Below, piece after piece: positions 25,310 through 33,277 of a DNA stretch of 40,194 nucleotides (position 1 is its first letter; each line of letters starts with the position of its first letter). This DNA comes from Bacteroidales bacterium (GTDB lineage Bacteria; Bacteroidota; Bacteroidia; Bacteroidales; Paludibacteraceae): contig JALFZG010000054.1 in assembly GCA_022784645.1 (NCBI GenBank), positions 1 to 40,194 of the forward strand. The letters are read 5' to 3'. Position numbers and translations under genes: made by a program. The notes under the pieces were generated by a model. That model worked only from the letters and a program-made list of their open reading frames with translations. It was not told where the DNA came from and did no database searches.

Positions 25310-25480
25310 GTGCATTCAGGTGTCTGGCTTCACGGCCAGACTTAATAGGGAATCAGGTGAGAATCCTGAACAGTCCCGCTGCTGTAAGTTTCTACCACAG
25401 CTGCCCATTACGCCACTGACGAAACACGTTGGGAAGGCGGGTAGCCGAAACGAGTCAGAAGACCTGCCTGTTTGTATGTC
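25310..25480 (+). promoter_or_regulatory. Cobalamin (B12) riboswitch aptamer
   Basis: The conserved core segments are all present in order: a GTCTGGC/GCCAGAC-type P3 hairpin, GGGAATCAGGTGAGAATCC, the B12-box-related GTCCCGCTGCTGTAA, GCCACTG, GGGAAGGCGGG, and GAGTCAGAAGACCTGCC. This matches the cobalamin riboswitch class. Ligand (adenosyl- or hydroxo/methyl-type) cannot be told from sequence. It precedes a single gene, which therefore should be repressed when B12 is ample. Confidence 0.95.
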
Positions 25481-25557
25481 AAAGAACTCTCGAGGAAAGA
25501 GTAACGGACACAATGACAACTATCCCGCATGGGGTGTGTGGTGTTGCGCGTTTGGTT

Positions 25558-25592
25558 ATCCATTTCTCTACGTTCTGAGAAGTGGATTTTTT
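25558..25592 (+). terminator. Riboswitch expression platform (intrinsic terminator)
   Basis: ATCCATTTCTC pairs over 11 bp (one G-T) with GAGAAGTGGAT, followed by six T. It lies 80 nt after the aptamer and 35 nt before the start codon, so B12 binding most likely works by transcription termination. Confidence 0.8.
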
Positions 25593-25626
25593 ATGTTTTA
25601 TTCTATAATAACCAAAACAAACAACA

Positions 25627-27414
25627 ATGAAACGAATTTTTCTCTTTTTTTTGCTCGTCAGCACTGCATTCAGCATGCGAGCTCAGCAGGCATCTTACAC
25701 GATAAGTCTGCAGGAAGCCGTTTGGAATTTCGATGATTACGAAGGCACCAAGCCTTCAGTGAGTTCAAGCTCGTATCTCGTTCCGCAAAATTGGATTGTA
25801 GGCAACGGCGGCAGTTCTAAAAACTCAGCAGCATACTGCCCATTCATTTATCCTTACACAGGCGATGCCACTTCTTCGTATGGTTACGATGGTCGTCTTT
25901 GCATGCGTATGTATCACAATGCTTCCACCAACCGCACTGCACCATTTGCTGTACTCCCGCTCATCAGCGATGCCAATTATTCGCAATTGCAGCTTACTTT
26001 TATGGGCAAAGGCGAACAAAGTAGTGGTTCATACACCTATTCAAACCGCCTTCGCATTGGGTATATCAATTCGCTGGCAGATACACTGAAAGCCAATTTC
26101 AATACAGCGGTAGTTAACTTTCACGATGAAGTACTTCCTACAAGTGGTTATCAGCAATATACCATTTCGCTCTCGGGAATCCCAGCAGGTGCGCGCATAG
26201 TGCTCTACGATGATGATTCTACTGTCAATAATTCCATTTTGCTCGATAATATCCGTATCGTCCAAAACCCCAATACCACTACTGAGCCGGAGTCTTCGTC
26301 TGCTTCCAAGGTTACTGTATATGCCTACTATCCTGATTTGATTGCGCTCTTCAAATGGGATGTACTCATCTCCTCCAATGCAGGAACAACATTCGTTGCT
26401 GCCGATATCCTGGATTCTATCAACACCTACGATCCGAATACGACCATAGATGGCATCTCAAGCGGGTTCATCGAGGAGATCTCTGTAAACGCCCCCGATG
26501 GCGTAACCTACGATGGCGCGACAGCTCAAGCAGCTTCTGAAAGTGGCATGGGATATTGGATGTATAATCTCAACGACCAATTGGCCCCATCGGGTATTGC
26601 GGGCCAAACCATCGTTGCCGGAGATGTAATTTTTTGGGAGTTTAAAACGGATTGGAGCAACTGGGAGCTCACGCAGTTAGCGAATGTGCCATCCAATGTT
26701 TATTCCGTAGATTTCGGTGTTGTCAATGCCGCTCCTATCCAGTACGATACTACCGCCATCAGCTGCGGAGCATTTACATGGGAGGGACAAACGTACACAC
26801 AATCGGGCGATTACAGCATCAGCAAGCAAACAGCCAATGGCACGGAGCAGTTAACCCTGCATTTGACAATCAATCAGTCCTATTATTTCGATGAATATCT
26901 TACGGCTTGCGATTCAATGGAATGGAAGGGAACAACCTACACCGAATCGGGCGATTACACCTTCAGCGATACGACCGTAAACGGCTGCGATTCTACCATT
27001 GTGCTCCATCTGACGATTAATAAGAGCACTTATGAAGAACGTTCTGAAACGCATACCGATAGTCTGATTTGGAACGGACAAATCCTCAAAGAATCGGGAG
27101 ATTACATCTTCAGCGATACGACTGTCAACGGCTGTGATTCTACCATTGTGCTCCATCTGACCATAGAGCCAACCTCTGCACTGAGCAACACAACCCTTCA
27201 GGTTGCAGTATGGCCGAATCCTACCACGGAGGTTCTTCACTTACAAGCAGAGGGCGGAACAGAAATCTACATTTTCGACGCTACCGGTCAACTCGTTATT
27301 CGTCAACCTTATGCAGATACCCTTAACGTGAGCACTTTGCCAAGCGGCATGTATCTCATCCGCTTACAGACAACTAACGGACAAACAGCCACCACGCCAT
27401 TCATCAAGAAATAA
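25627..27414 (+). CDS. T9SS-exported protein with transcobalamin-like (DUF4430) domain
   Basis: A 595-residue secreted protein under the B12 riboswitch. Order of parts: signal peptide (1-19, ending MRAQ); a beta-rich domain (about 30-212) of the T9SS-associated jelly-roll type; a domain at about 226-350 containing ESGMGYWMYNLND and VAGDVIFWEFKTDW, the pattern seen in DUF4430, the bacterial relative of the beta domain of transcobalamin and intrinsic factor; three tandem repeats of about 45-50 residues (372-513; the last two share SDTTVNGCDSTIVLHLTI); and a type A T9SS sorting domain (521-595, VWPNPTTE, LPSGMYLIRL). I infer a cell-surface or released B12-capturing protein. Domain assignments are by eye. 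No TonB receptor is adjacent. Confidence 0.8.
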   Translation: MKRIFLFFLLVSTAFSMRAQQASYTISLQEAVWNFDDYEGTKPSVSSSSYLVPQNWIVGNGGSSKNSAAYCPFIYPYTGDATSSYGYDGRLCMRMYHNASTNRTAPFAVLPLISDANYSQLQLTFMGKGEQSSGSYTYSNRLRIGYINSLADTLKANFNTAVVNFHDEVLPTSGYQQYTISLSGIPAGARIVLYDDDSTVNNSILLDNIRIVQNPNTTTEPESSSASKVTVYAYYPDLIALFKWDVLISSNAGTTFVAADILDSINTYDPNTTIDGISSGFIEEISVNAPDGVTYDGATAQAASESGMGYWMYNLNDQLAPSGIAGQTIVAGDVIFWEFKTDWSNWELTQLANVPSNVYSVDFGVVNAAPIQYDTTAISCGAFTWEGQTYTQSGDYSISKQTANGTEQLTLHLTINQSYYFDEYLTACDSMEWKGTTYTESGDYTFSDTTVNGCDSTIVLHLTINKSTYEERSETHTDSLIWNGQILKESGDYIFSDTTVNGCDSTIVLHLTIEPTSALSNTTLQVAVWPNPTTEVLHLQAEGGTEIYIFDATGQLVIRQPYADTLNVSTLPSGMYLIRLQTTNGQTATTPFIKK

Positions 27415-27430
27415 AGCGTGCTTAAACACG

Positions 27431-27463
27431 AATCAGGCTCCCCATCGGGAGCCTGATTTTTTT
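27431..27463 (+). terminator. Terminator of the riboswitch gene
   Basis: AATCAGGCTCCC and GGGAGCCTGATT form a perfect 12-bp stem with a CATC loop, followed by a T-run. The A/T arms could also serve the convergent flippase gene. Confidence 0.92.
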
Positions 27464-27534
27464 GAATAATAAAGTAAATGAATAAGGAAATTTGGAGGAA
27501 ACTACTTTCTAAACATACCCCGTCAAACGACAAA

Positions 27535-27622
27535 TGAAGCGAGTGGGCTAATTCAATAGAAAGTCAATCATGCTGTATTGAAGCGAGTGGGTTAATCAGC
27601 AGAGGGATTGGTCATGCTTTCG
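27535..27622. repeat. 44-bp imperfect tandem duplication at the flippase 3' end
   Basis: TGAAGCGAGTGGGCTAAT (27535) and TGAAGCGAGTGGGTTAAT (27579) are 44 bp apart, and TCATGCT recurs at the same spacing (27568, 27612). The second unit runs into the last codons of the flippase gene, so part of its 3' end appears duplicated downstream. Confidence 0.7.
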
Positions 27623-28873
27623 GCAGAGGGTGATCAGCCAAATGAATTGCGCTAAGATAGCAGCAGAGCTGCCGATGCAGTAGCCGGCAATCGCCACCGT
27701 AAAACTGCCGCAAACCACGCCTATTCCTACCCCCGCAAAACGGCATACTGCCAGCAGAATCTCAAACGCAAGTCCTAATTTCTGCTGCATAAAAATATCC
27801 GACAAGAAGCAAGTGGAAGCCGTGAGCGCAGTCATCAATAACCAAGGGAGCATCCATCGAATCATATGTCCGGAAGCCTCCCACTCTGCCCCAAGCAACC
27901 AAGATGTTAACCACGGAAGAATGAAGAAAAGTCCGGCAAAAAGGGGCACCAGCAGTATCAACGCATAGATGGAAAACGAACGAATGAGCGGCCATACAGC
28001 TCGATGCATGTTTACCCTTTCTGCACAATCTTGATACAGCACCTGATAGATGGCCTTCGTAATCATATTGATCGGCACAAAGCCGAGCAACATTGCCATG
28101 CTCCAAAGCCCCACATCATACGCACCAAAACATGGCGTAAGCACAAACACGGGCAACTGTGCAGCTACGATATTCACCACGTCGCGCGGAAGGGTATAGA
28201 GGGGGAAATTGCGATAGCGAGCCGCCACCTTACGAATACCCTGCGATTCAAACGACTCTCCAAAGATTTTTACGTGTTTCTTGAAGGCTAAAGAAACGGA
28301 AACGAGGCATGCCAAAACGGGCGCAAGCACCACCGAATAGATCATGCCACCGAAGATGTGCCCATAGCCAAAACCCAATTTTCCGCCTGCTGAGAACACA
28401 CTCTGCACATACAAATAACCGCTTATTCGGCTGAAAGCCTTACGACGAATATACCAATAATTGAGCATGTTCCAAAGCCCCAAAGCAAACACCATTAGCG
28501 GCATCAGCGGATAGAATCGCGCCAAATCAGGGCTATTAAAGAGGGCAGCTATCGGGGCTCTGAACAAGACCGACACAGCTACCACAATCGTGCTCAGCGC
28601 GAGCAAACGAAAGCATAACCGCATCACGTTTTGCGCATCTTGCTCATTATCTGGCAGCACAATCGCATAATGATACTCCATCGTAGTGAGCATCACCAGC
28701 ACATTGCCAATCTGCAAAAAAAGTGTGAGCAATCCGAAATCATCGGGCGAATACAGCCGCGTCAACAGCGGATACACCAGCAGCCCAATCAGCTGTGCCA
28801 CCACGCTTGCCGACAACAGATTGCCGGCATTGCGAATCAGCTCAGAGCGGAATATGTAAGAAAACGAACGCAA
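27596..28873 (-). CDS. Orphan polysaccharide flippase-like membrane protein
   Basis: A 425-residue MOP-superfamily protein with about 12 helices. The N-terminus LIRNAGNLLSASVVAQLIGL and LLTRLYSPDDFGLLTLFLQI are typical of Wzx/RfbX-like polysaccharide exporters. Unlike the wzx at 8538-10049 it has no glycan biosynthesis genes beside it; it is a lone minus-strand gene between the riboswitch gene and repeat copy F. It may flip a lipid-linked glycan made elsewhere, such as the O-glycan or A-LPS unit of T9SS-bearing species; that is inference. The cysteine-containing C-terminus ends at a local sequence duplication. Confidence 0.82.
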   Translation of the reverse strand: MRSFSYIFRSELIRNAGNLLSASVVAQLIGLLVYPLLTRLYSPDDFGLLTLFLQIGNVLVMLTTMEYHYAIVLPDNEQDAQNVMRLCFRLLALSTIVVAVSVLFRAPIAALFNSPDLARFYPLMPLMVFALGLWNMLNYWYIRRKAFSRISGYLYVQSVFSAGGKLGFGYGHIFGGMIYSVVLAPVLACLVSVSLAFKKHVKIFGESFESQGIRKVAARYRNFPLYTLPRDVVNIVAAQLPVFVLTPCFGAYDVGLWSMAMLLGFVPINMITKAIYQVLYQDCAERVNMHRAVWPLIRSFSIYALILLVPLFAGLFFILPWLTSWLLGAEWEASGHMIRWMLPWLLMTALTASTCFLSDIFMQQKLGLAFEILLAVCRFAGVGIGVVCGSFTVAIAGYCIGSSAAILAQFIWLITLCRKHDQSLC

Positions 28874-28945
28874 TGAAGGATTGCTGAGATTATTGCGGAT
28901 TGGTTTTATTAACGAATGGCTTTTCTAAATTGGAAAAACACTAGA

Positions 28946-29025
28946 GGTGGGTTCTAATAATTCCCATATTCAAAAGATAAAGATTAATTGTGGTAAACGT
29001 ATTATAGCGAATTTGCGAACCTACC
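28946..29025. repeat. MITE-like repeat, copy F (near full length)
   Basis: 80 bp. On the minus strand it aligns along its length with copy C (shared CACAATTAATC, TTATCTTTT, ATGGGAATTATTAGAACCC). Flanks are TAGA and TACA, compatible with a decayed 4-bp target duplication. It starts directly after the stop codon of the PNGase F-like gene. Confidence 0.85.
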
Positions 29026-29030
29026 TACAA

Positions 29031-30149
29031 TTAATTATATCCGTAAGCATCCACTTCAACGTAGAACTGCGCGATTGACTCGGCGTTTGGAGCAGTGTTT
29101 TTGGAAATATACGGATCAAGGTCAAAATCAAGCGTGATTACGCCCATATCGCTGGGCAGATTGCGAATTGTCCAATAATGCACATTGCAAGGCTGCCCCG
29201 GTCCCCAGCCGCAGCGGTCGTACTTATAGGTGCCGGCTTGCTTATAGTTATCGGAATTTTCCTCAAAGAGATAACCCGTTTTCGCAAGCGTATCGCCATT
29301 GAGCACAAAGCGATATTCGTTGTAATCAAACTCTGCCACATTATTGGGTTTGTAGCCCTGTCTGGTGGGGAAAGTGCCATTGCCCACAGTAAGCGCATCT
29401 TGCCCATGCCCGGTGAAGCATGAGCGAATTACGATATTCTTCGTTCCGCTCGGCACATGAATCACGCGTTTGCCCAAACGGGTTGAATCCTCAATCGAAT
29501 GGCCTTCCACACCATACGCCCAAGAGCGATAACCGGTGTTGCCATTGAGTGTGGAGTCGTAAATCTTCTGATGCCAAGCGGGCTTTCCATTCGGATTCTT
29601 ACCGCTGAAATAGCATAGCGAGAGCGCGCAAGCATGTGCTCGCTTCTCGGTAGCATCCCATCCGCAGTAGAAAATGCAGAACTCTGTCTCGCCTTCCAAG
29701 AGGGGCATCAGCGGGGTTACATCGAGGTAAAACACCTTCTGCCAATTGGACTTAAACGAGCCGCCATAAGGCGTGATGCAGCGCGAGAGCTCGTACCATT
29801 CGCCCGTTGCCTTATCCTTCACCTTTATCATCGTAGTCATATCCCACTCTGCCGGACCGTTATTCCATCCGCACATCGTATAGCGCAGATAGCATTGTCC
29901 GAACTTGCTCACATCGCTCGGGAGAGCGAGCGTGAATGTAGAATCTTCTTCAAGGTTCCATCCGAAGAAATGCAAACGCATCGTGTCAGAATCCACGCAC
30001 ACAGCCTTCGTAATATCCAGCTCGGTTTCAAAATCCACTTGCGTCATCCAGCCGCGGTCATCATCGAGCGTCACGGTCATTTCGGCATTGCGCTCGGGGT
30101 CACATGCAAGCAAAAGAAGGGGTAAAAGGAAAAGAATAAGTTTCTTCAT
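29031..30149 (-). CDS. PNGase F-like lipoprotein
   Basis: A 372-residue lipoprotein (lipobox LLAC, Cys16) that resembles peptide-N-glycosidase F, the enzyme that removes N-glycans from glycoproteins by cleaving the Asn side-chain amide. Shared features are the first jelly-roll segment with EWDMTTMIKVKDKATGEWYE and CITPYGG, the hinge region VIRSCFTGHGQD, an AEFDYNEYRFVLNG strand that would carry the active-site glutamate, and YDRCGWGPGQP near 310. The first domain's EWD supplies the probable catalytic aspartate. It is cysteine-rich, suggesting disulphides. It starts 11 bp after the TSCPD gene and probably shares its transcript with the flavodiiron gene. Substrate and activity are untested. Confidence 0.75.
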   Translation of the reverse strand: MKKLILFLLPLLLLACDPERNAEMTVTLDDDRGWMTQVDFETELDITKAVCVDSDTMRLHFFGWNLEEDSTFTLALPSDVSKFGQCYLRYTMCGWNNGPAEWDMTTMIKVKDKATGEWYELSRCITPYGGSFKSNWQKVFYLDVTPLMPLLEGETEFCIFYCGWDATEKRAHACALSLCYFSGKNPNGKPAWHQKIYDSTLNGNTGYRSWAYGVEGHSIEDSTRLGKRVIHVPSGTKNIVIRSCFTGHGQDALTVGNGTFPTRQGYKPNNVAEFDYNEYRFVLNGDTLAKTGYLFEENSDNYKQAGTYKYDRCGWGPGQPCNVHYWTIRNLPSDMGVITLDFDLDPYISKNTAPNAESIAQFYVEVDAYGYN

Positions 30150-30160
30150 AAAACATTGAT

Positions 30161-30427
30161 TTATAGAGATTTCTGCTCTTTATAAGCTCTCAGCGCACGA
30201 GCCAACTGATCTGGGCAAGAAGTGCCCTTATAGCCACATTGAATACCGCTCAGTTTGGTAATTACATCATCAATGTACATACCTTTGACAAGCGTGGAAA
30301 TGCCCGTGAGATTTCCCTGGCAACCACCAAGGAAACTCACCTCTTCTATCACGTTCTGCTCGTTGATATCCAGCTCAATCAGCTGCGAACAAGTGCCGCG
30401 GGTTCGGTATTGGAAATGCATAAGCAA
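30161..30427 (-). CDS. TSCPD-domain small protein
   Basis: An 88-residue protein containing the TSCPD motif (GYKGTSCPDQLARAL) at its C-terminus and conserved cysteines in GTCSQL, GGCQGNL and IQCGYKG. The domain also occurs at the end of some class II ribonucleotide reductases; the stand-alone protein (TIGR03905-like) has no established role, though the cysteines suggest a metal or redox site. It sits between the flavodiiron gene (44 bp) and the PNGase F-like gene (11 bp). A second ATG two codons on (30421) is an equally good start. Confidence 0.85.
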   Translation of the reverse strand: MLMHFQYRTRGTCSQLIELDINEQNVIEEVSFLGGCQGNLTGISTLVKGMYIDDVITKLSGIQCGYKGTSCPDQLARALRAYKEQKSL

Positions 30428-30471
30428 CAGAATTTAAAATCAGGCGGATATGAATAAACCCGCAAAAAAGA

Positions 30472-31623
30472 TTATTTCGAAATGGCATTTGCCAAAGCTT
30501 CGAGTTGGTCAATATCGGCATCATGAAGCGAGCTCTTGATGCTCACAACCGGCTCAACGATCTCCACATCTTTCATCGTAGAGATGATCTCGCGCATCTT
30601 TCTCGCAGCAACGGGTGCCCAGGTGCCGTTTTCGAGCAAACCTACCTTACGATCGCGATAGCCCTTTAGCTGCAGTTTCCAGAGGAAAGTATGCATCGGC
30701 GGGAAGATATCGCCATCATAAGTAGCGCAGCAGCACACCATTCGGCCCATTCTGAACGCATCCTCAATCACCTCAGCCATATCGTCTCTGCAGAGATCCG
30801 CTACAGCCACCTTTTCAAAACCGCGTGCGCGGAGCATCTCTGCCAGCAGATTGGCAGCCGCAGCCGTGTTACCATGAATAGAAGCGTGAGCAACGAGTAC
30901 GCCATTCGTTTCCACATCATAAGCGCTCCAAATGGTATATAGACGCATCGCCTCTTCGCGTTTCTCGCCTTCCAAGACAGGACCATGAAGCGGGCAGATT
31001 GTATCCACCTCCAATTCTTTCACCTTATCGAGCGCCTTCTGCACCTGTACGCCATACTTACCGCAGATATTGAAATAATAACGGCGAGCCTCACAAGCCC
31101 AATCATCGGGGTCGGCATCATACACGCCGAACTTACCAAAACCATCAGCCGAGAACAGCGTTTTCACTTCCTTCACGTAGGTCATCATCACTTCCGGCCA
31201 ATGCACAAACGGCGCAGCGATAAAGCGGAGCGTCAGCCCACCGAGGTCAAGCTCGTCACCTTCATGAATAGCGCGCGTGCCCTCCATCGAGATGCCTTCG
31301 TTGAATTGTTGCATGAAGAGAAGGGCCTTTTCCGATGCCAAAATCTCCGTCTGCGGATACGCCTCACGGAAAGCGCGAATCGAACCACTATGATCGGGCT
31401 CCATATGCTGCACAATCAGATAATCGGGCTTGCGACCTTCCAGCGCAGCCGCCAGTTTTTCTAACCATTCGTCGGTCTTACGCGGGTCAACAGAATCCAT
31501 TATTGCAATCTTTTCTCCTGCCAGCAGATAACTGTTGTAGCACATTCCTTCCGGCAGTTCATACTGACTTTCAAAGAGGTCCAATTCGGCATCATCACAA
31601 CCGATATACGTTACGGGTTTCAT
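30472..31623 (-). CDS. fprA: Flavodiiron protein (FprA-type, O2/NO reductase)
   Basis: A 383-residue A-type flavoprotein that reduces O2 to water or NO to N2O to protect anaerobic metabolism. The metallo-beta-lactamase-like domain carries all diiron ligands: His73, Glu75, Asp77, His78 (QHMEPDHSG), His141, Asp160 and His213. The flavodoxin domain begins about 241 with the FMN phosphate loop SIHGNT. There is no rubredoxin extension, so an external electron donor is needed. The ATG at 31623 is preferred: an in-frame ATG at 31695 lies upstream of the -7 box at 31664-31672, and MKPVTYIGCDD is the family's N-terminus. Confidence 0.95.
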   Translation of the reverse strand: MKPVTYIGCDDAELDLFESQYELPEGMCYNSYLLAGEKIAIMDSVDPRKTDEWLEKLAAALEGRKPDYLIVQHMEPDHSGSIRAFREAYPQTEILASEKALLFMQQFNEGISMEGTRAIHEGDELDLGGLTLRFIAAPFVHWPEVMMTYVKEVKTLFSADGFGKFGVYDADPDDWACEARRYYFNICGKYGVQVQKALDKVKELEVDTICPLHGPVLEGEKREEAMRLYTIWSAYDVETNGVLVAHASIHGNTAAAANLLAEMLRARGFEKVAVADLCRDDMAEVIEDAFRMGRMVCCCATYDGDIFPPMHTFLWKLQLKGYRDRKVGLLENGTWAPVAARKMREIISTMKDVEIVEPVVSIKSSLHDADIDQLEALANAISK

Positions 31624-31663
31624 ACTGATTATATATTTGAATAAATTAATATTGAACTTGGCT

Positions 31664-31695
31664 GCAAAGATACTAAAAAATCTCCAATCTCGCAA
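31664..31695 (-). promoter_or_regulatory. fprA promoter
   Basis: On the minus strand TTGC (31692-31695), 19 bp, TATCTTTGC (31664-31672). It gives a leader of about 35 nt and is divergent from the pseudouridine synthase promoter. Confidence 0.82.
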
Positions 31696-31732
31696 AAAAA
31701 ACAGTAATTTTTATAGATTTTTATGCGCAATT

Positions 31733-31764
31733 TTGCATAATCCACTTTTTTTACGTAATTTTGC
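31733..31764 (+). promoter_or_regulatory. Promoter of the pseudouridine synthase gene
   Basis: TTGC (31733-31736), 19 bp, TAATTTTGC (31756-31764). The ATG follows at 31771, only 6 bp after the -7 box, so transcription should start at or within one or two bases of the start codon (leaderless mRNA). Confidence 0.78.
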
Positions 31765-31770
31765 AAACAA

Positions 31771-33270
31771 ATGAACGAAAATGTCCATACTCTCGAGGTG
31801 TCAGACAAGGGTCAACGCCCTGTCCGATTCACGTATCCTTTCAATTACCTTCCCCACCCATGGGCGGAGGCTGCGGCAGAAGAAGTGATGCGTGACGTAA
31901 GAGCGTATCAGCTCGCCAATCCGCAATCGGAGTTGTTCAGGCAGGGCAAAATGTTCGGGGTTTTGGTGGTGGAAACGCCCGATGGCAGCATCGGTTATCT
32001 CCGCGCTTTCTCCGCCATGCTCGACGGCTCGTATCACCACGAAGGCTTCGTGCCGCCCGTGGTGGATATCAGTCATCCTGACGGCTATTTCAAGCAAGAA
32101 GAGGCTCGGATAAGCGCCATCAACAAGCGTCTTCAAGAGGCTGAAGGCAGTCAGGTGGAGGGGTTGAAAAACGAACGGAAACAACGTAGTCAAGCCCTCC
32201 AGCGGTGGATGTTCAGCCAATACCAAATGCGAAACGCACAAGGGCAAACACGCGACCTTCTCGATATTTTCAAAAACGAGAAACCCATCCTGTCAGAAGA
32301 GGAGTATTATGGAAGAGCTAAAAGCCAAACGGCTGATTATCAACCTATTCCGCCTTCAGGCTCCGGAGAATGTTGCGTACCCAAGCTGCTGCAGTTCGCA
32401 TTCGAGCACCACCTGCAGCCGCTCTGTATGGCAGAGTTTTGGATGGGTGCATCTCCGCAGAGCGAGCTCCGAAAAGAGGGGCAATTCTACCCCGCTTGTC
32501 AGAGCAAATGCAAGCCCATCTTGCGCTATATGTTGGCCGGCATCCCGATGGATGAAGACCCTGCTCGCAAAAGCAACGAAGCGTTGGCCGCACAAACGCA
32601 AATCCTATACGAAGATGCGTTTATGATGGCCGTAAACAAACCCGCAGGGTTGCTGACCGTACCGGGAACAAGCGGCGATTACAGCCTGCTCGATTGGCTT
32701 CACAACCCCGATTATCTGCCCGTTCATCGCCTCGATATGGACACCAGCGGCATCGTGCTTATTGCCAAAAATCAAGACGCATACATTCGTTTGCAGCAAC
32801 TTTTTCTGCGCCGAGATATTACGAAGCGCTATGAAGCAGTACTCGAGCAAAACACGTACTGTGCACGACCATTTGTGTGCGATGAACGTACGATGAACGT
32901 GCAATCAACGGTGAAAGAGAGGTTGCCAATGAGCGGACAGATAGCCCTCCCGCTCAGCCGTGACCCCTTCGACAGGCCCCGACAACGAGTGGATTTTCAG
33001 CATGGCAAAACGGCCATCACAGACTACCGCTTTCGGGAGATTAGAGCAGACGGCACGATTTTTGTAGATTTCTTTCCGCGTACAGGTCGCACGCATCAGT
33101 TGCGCGTACATGCAGCCCACCCAAGCGGGCTCGATTCGCCCATTCTCGGCGATCGGCTCTACGGCGACTGCAGAAAAGCGCCAAGGCTGATGCTCCATGC
33201 GGCGGAGTTGCAGTTTGTCCACCCGTTTACCAATCAACCCATTACTATTCATTGTCCATCAAAATTCTGA
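31771..33270 (+). CDS. RluA-family pseudouridine synthase with N-terminal extension
   Basis: A 499-residue protein. The C-terminal half is an RluA-type catalytic domain: VNKPAGLLTVPG, the catalytic-Asp motif HRLDMDTSGIVLIAKN and the RTGRTHQLRVHAAHP segment near the end. The first roughly 270 residues are an extension including a helical, Glu/Gln/Arg-rich region (112-150) and a cysteine-bearing segment (GECCVPKLLQFAFEHHLQPL); this architecture recurs in Bacteroidota and its role is unknown. The target (23S rRNA or tRNA uridine) cannot be told. It begins an operon with mscS and mutY. Confidence 0.88.
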   Translation: MNENVHTLEVSDKGQRPVRFTYPFNYLPHPWAEAAAEEVMRDVRAYQLANPQSELFRQGKMFGVLVVETPDGSIGYLRAFSAMLDGSYHHEGFVPPVVDISHPDGYFKQEEARISAINKRLQEAEGSQVEGLKNERKQRSQALQRWMFSQYQMRNAQGQTRDLLDIFKNEKPILSEEEYYGRAKSQTADYQPIPPSGSGECCVPKLLQFAFEHHLQPLCMAEFWMGASPQSELRKEGQFYPACQSKCKPILRYMLAGIPMDEDPARKSNEALAAQTQILYEDAFMMAVNKPAGLLTVPGTSGDYSLLDWLHNPDYLPVHRLDMDTSGIVLIAKNQDAYIRLQQLFLRRDITKRYEAVLEQNTYCARPFVCDERTMNVQSTVKERLPMSGQIALPLSRDPFDRPRQRVDFQHGKTAITDYRFREIRADGTIFVDFFPRTGRTHQLRVHAAHPSGLDSPILGDRLYGDCRKAPRLMLHAAELQFVHPFTNQPITIHCPSKF

Positions 33271-33277
33271 ATATCCT

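Noticed and set aside
25320..25736. 138-codon frame beginning in the riboswitch
   Set aside because: It overlaps the aptamer and terminator and is out of frame with the secreted protein; structure explains the sequence better.
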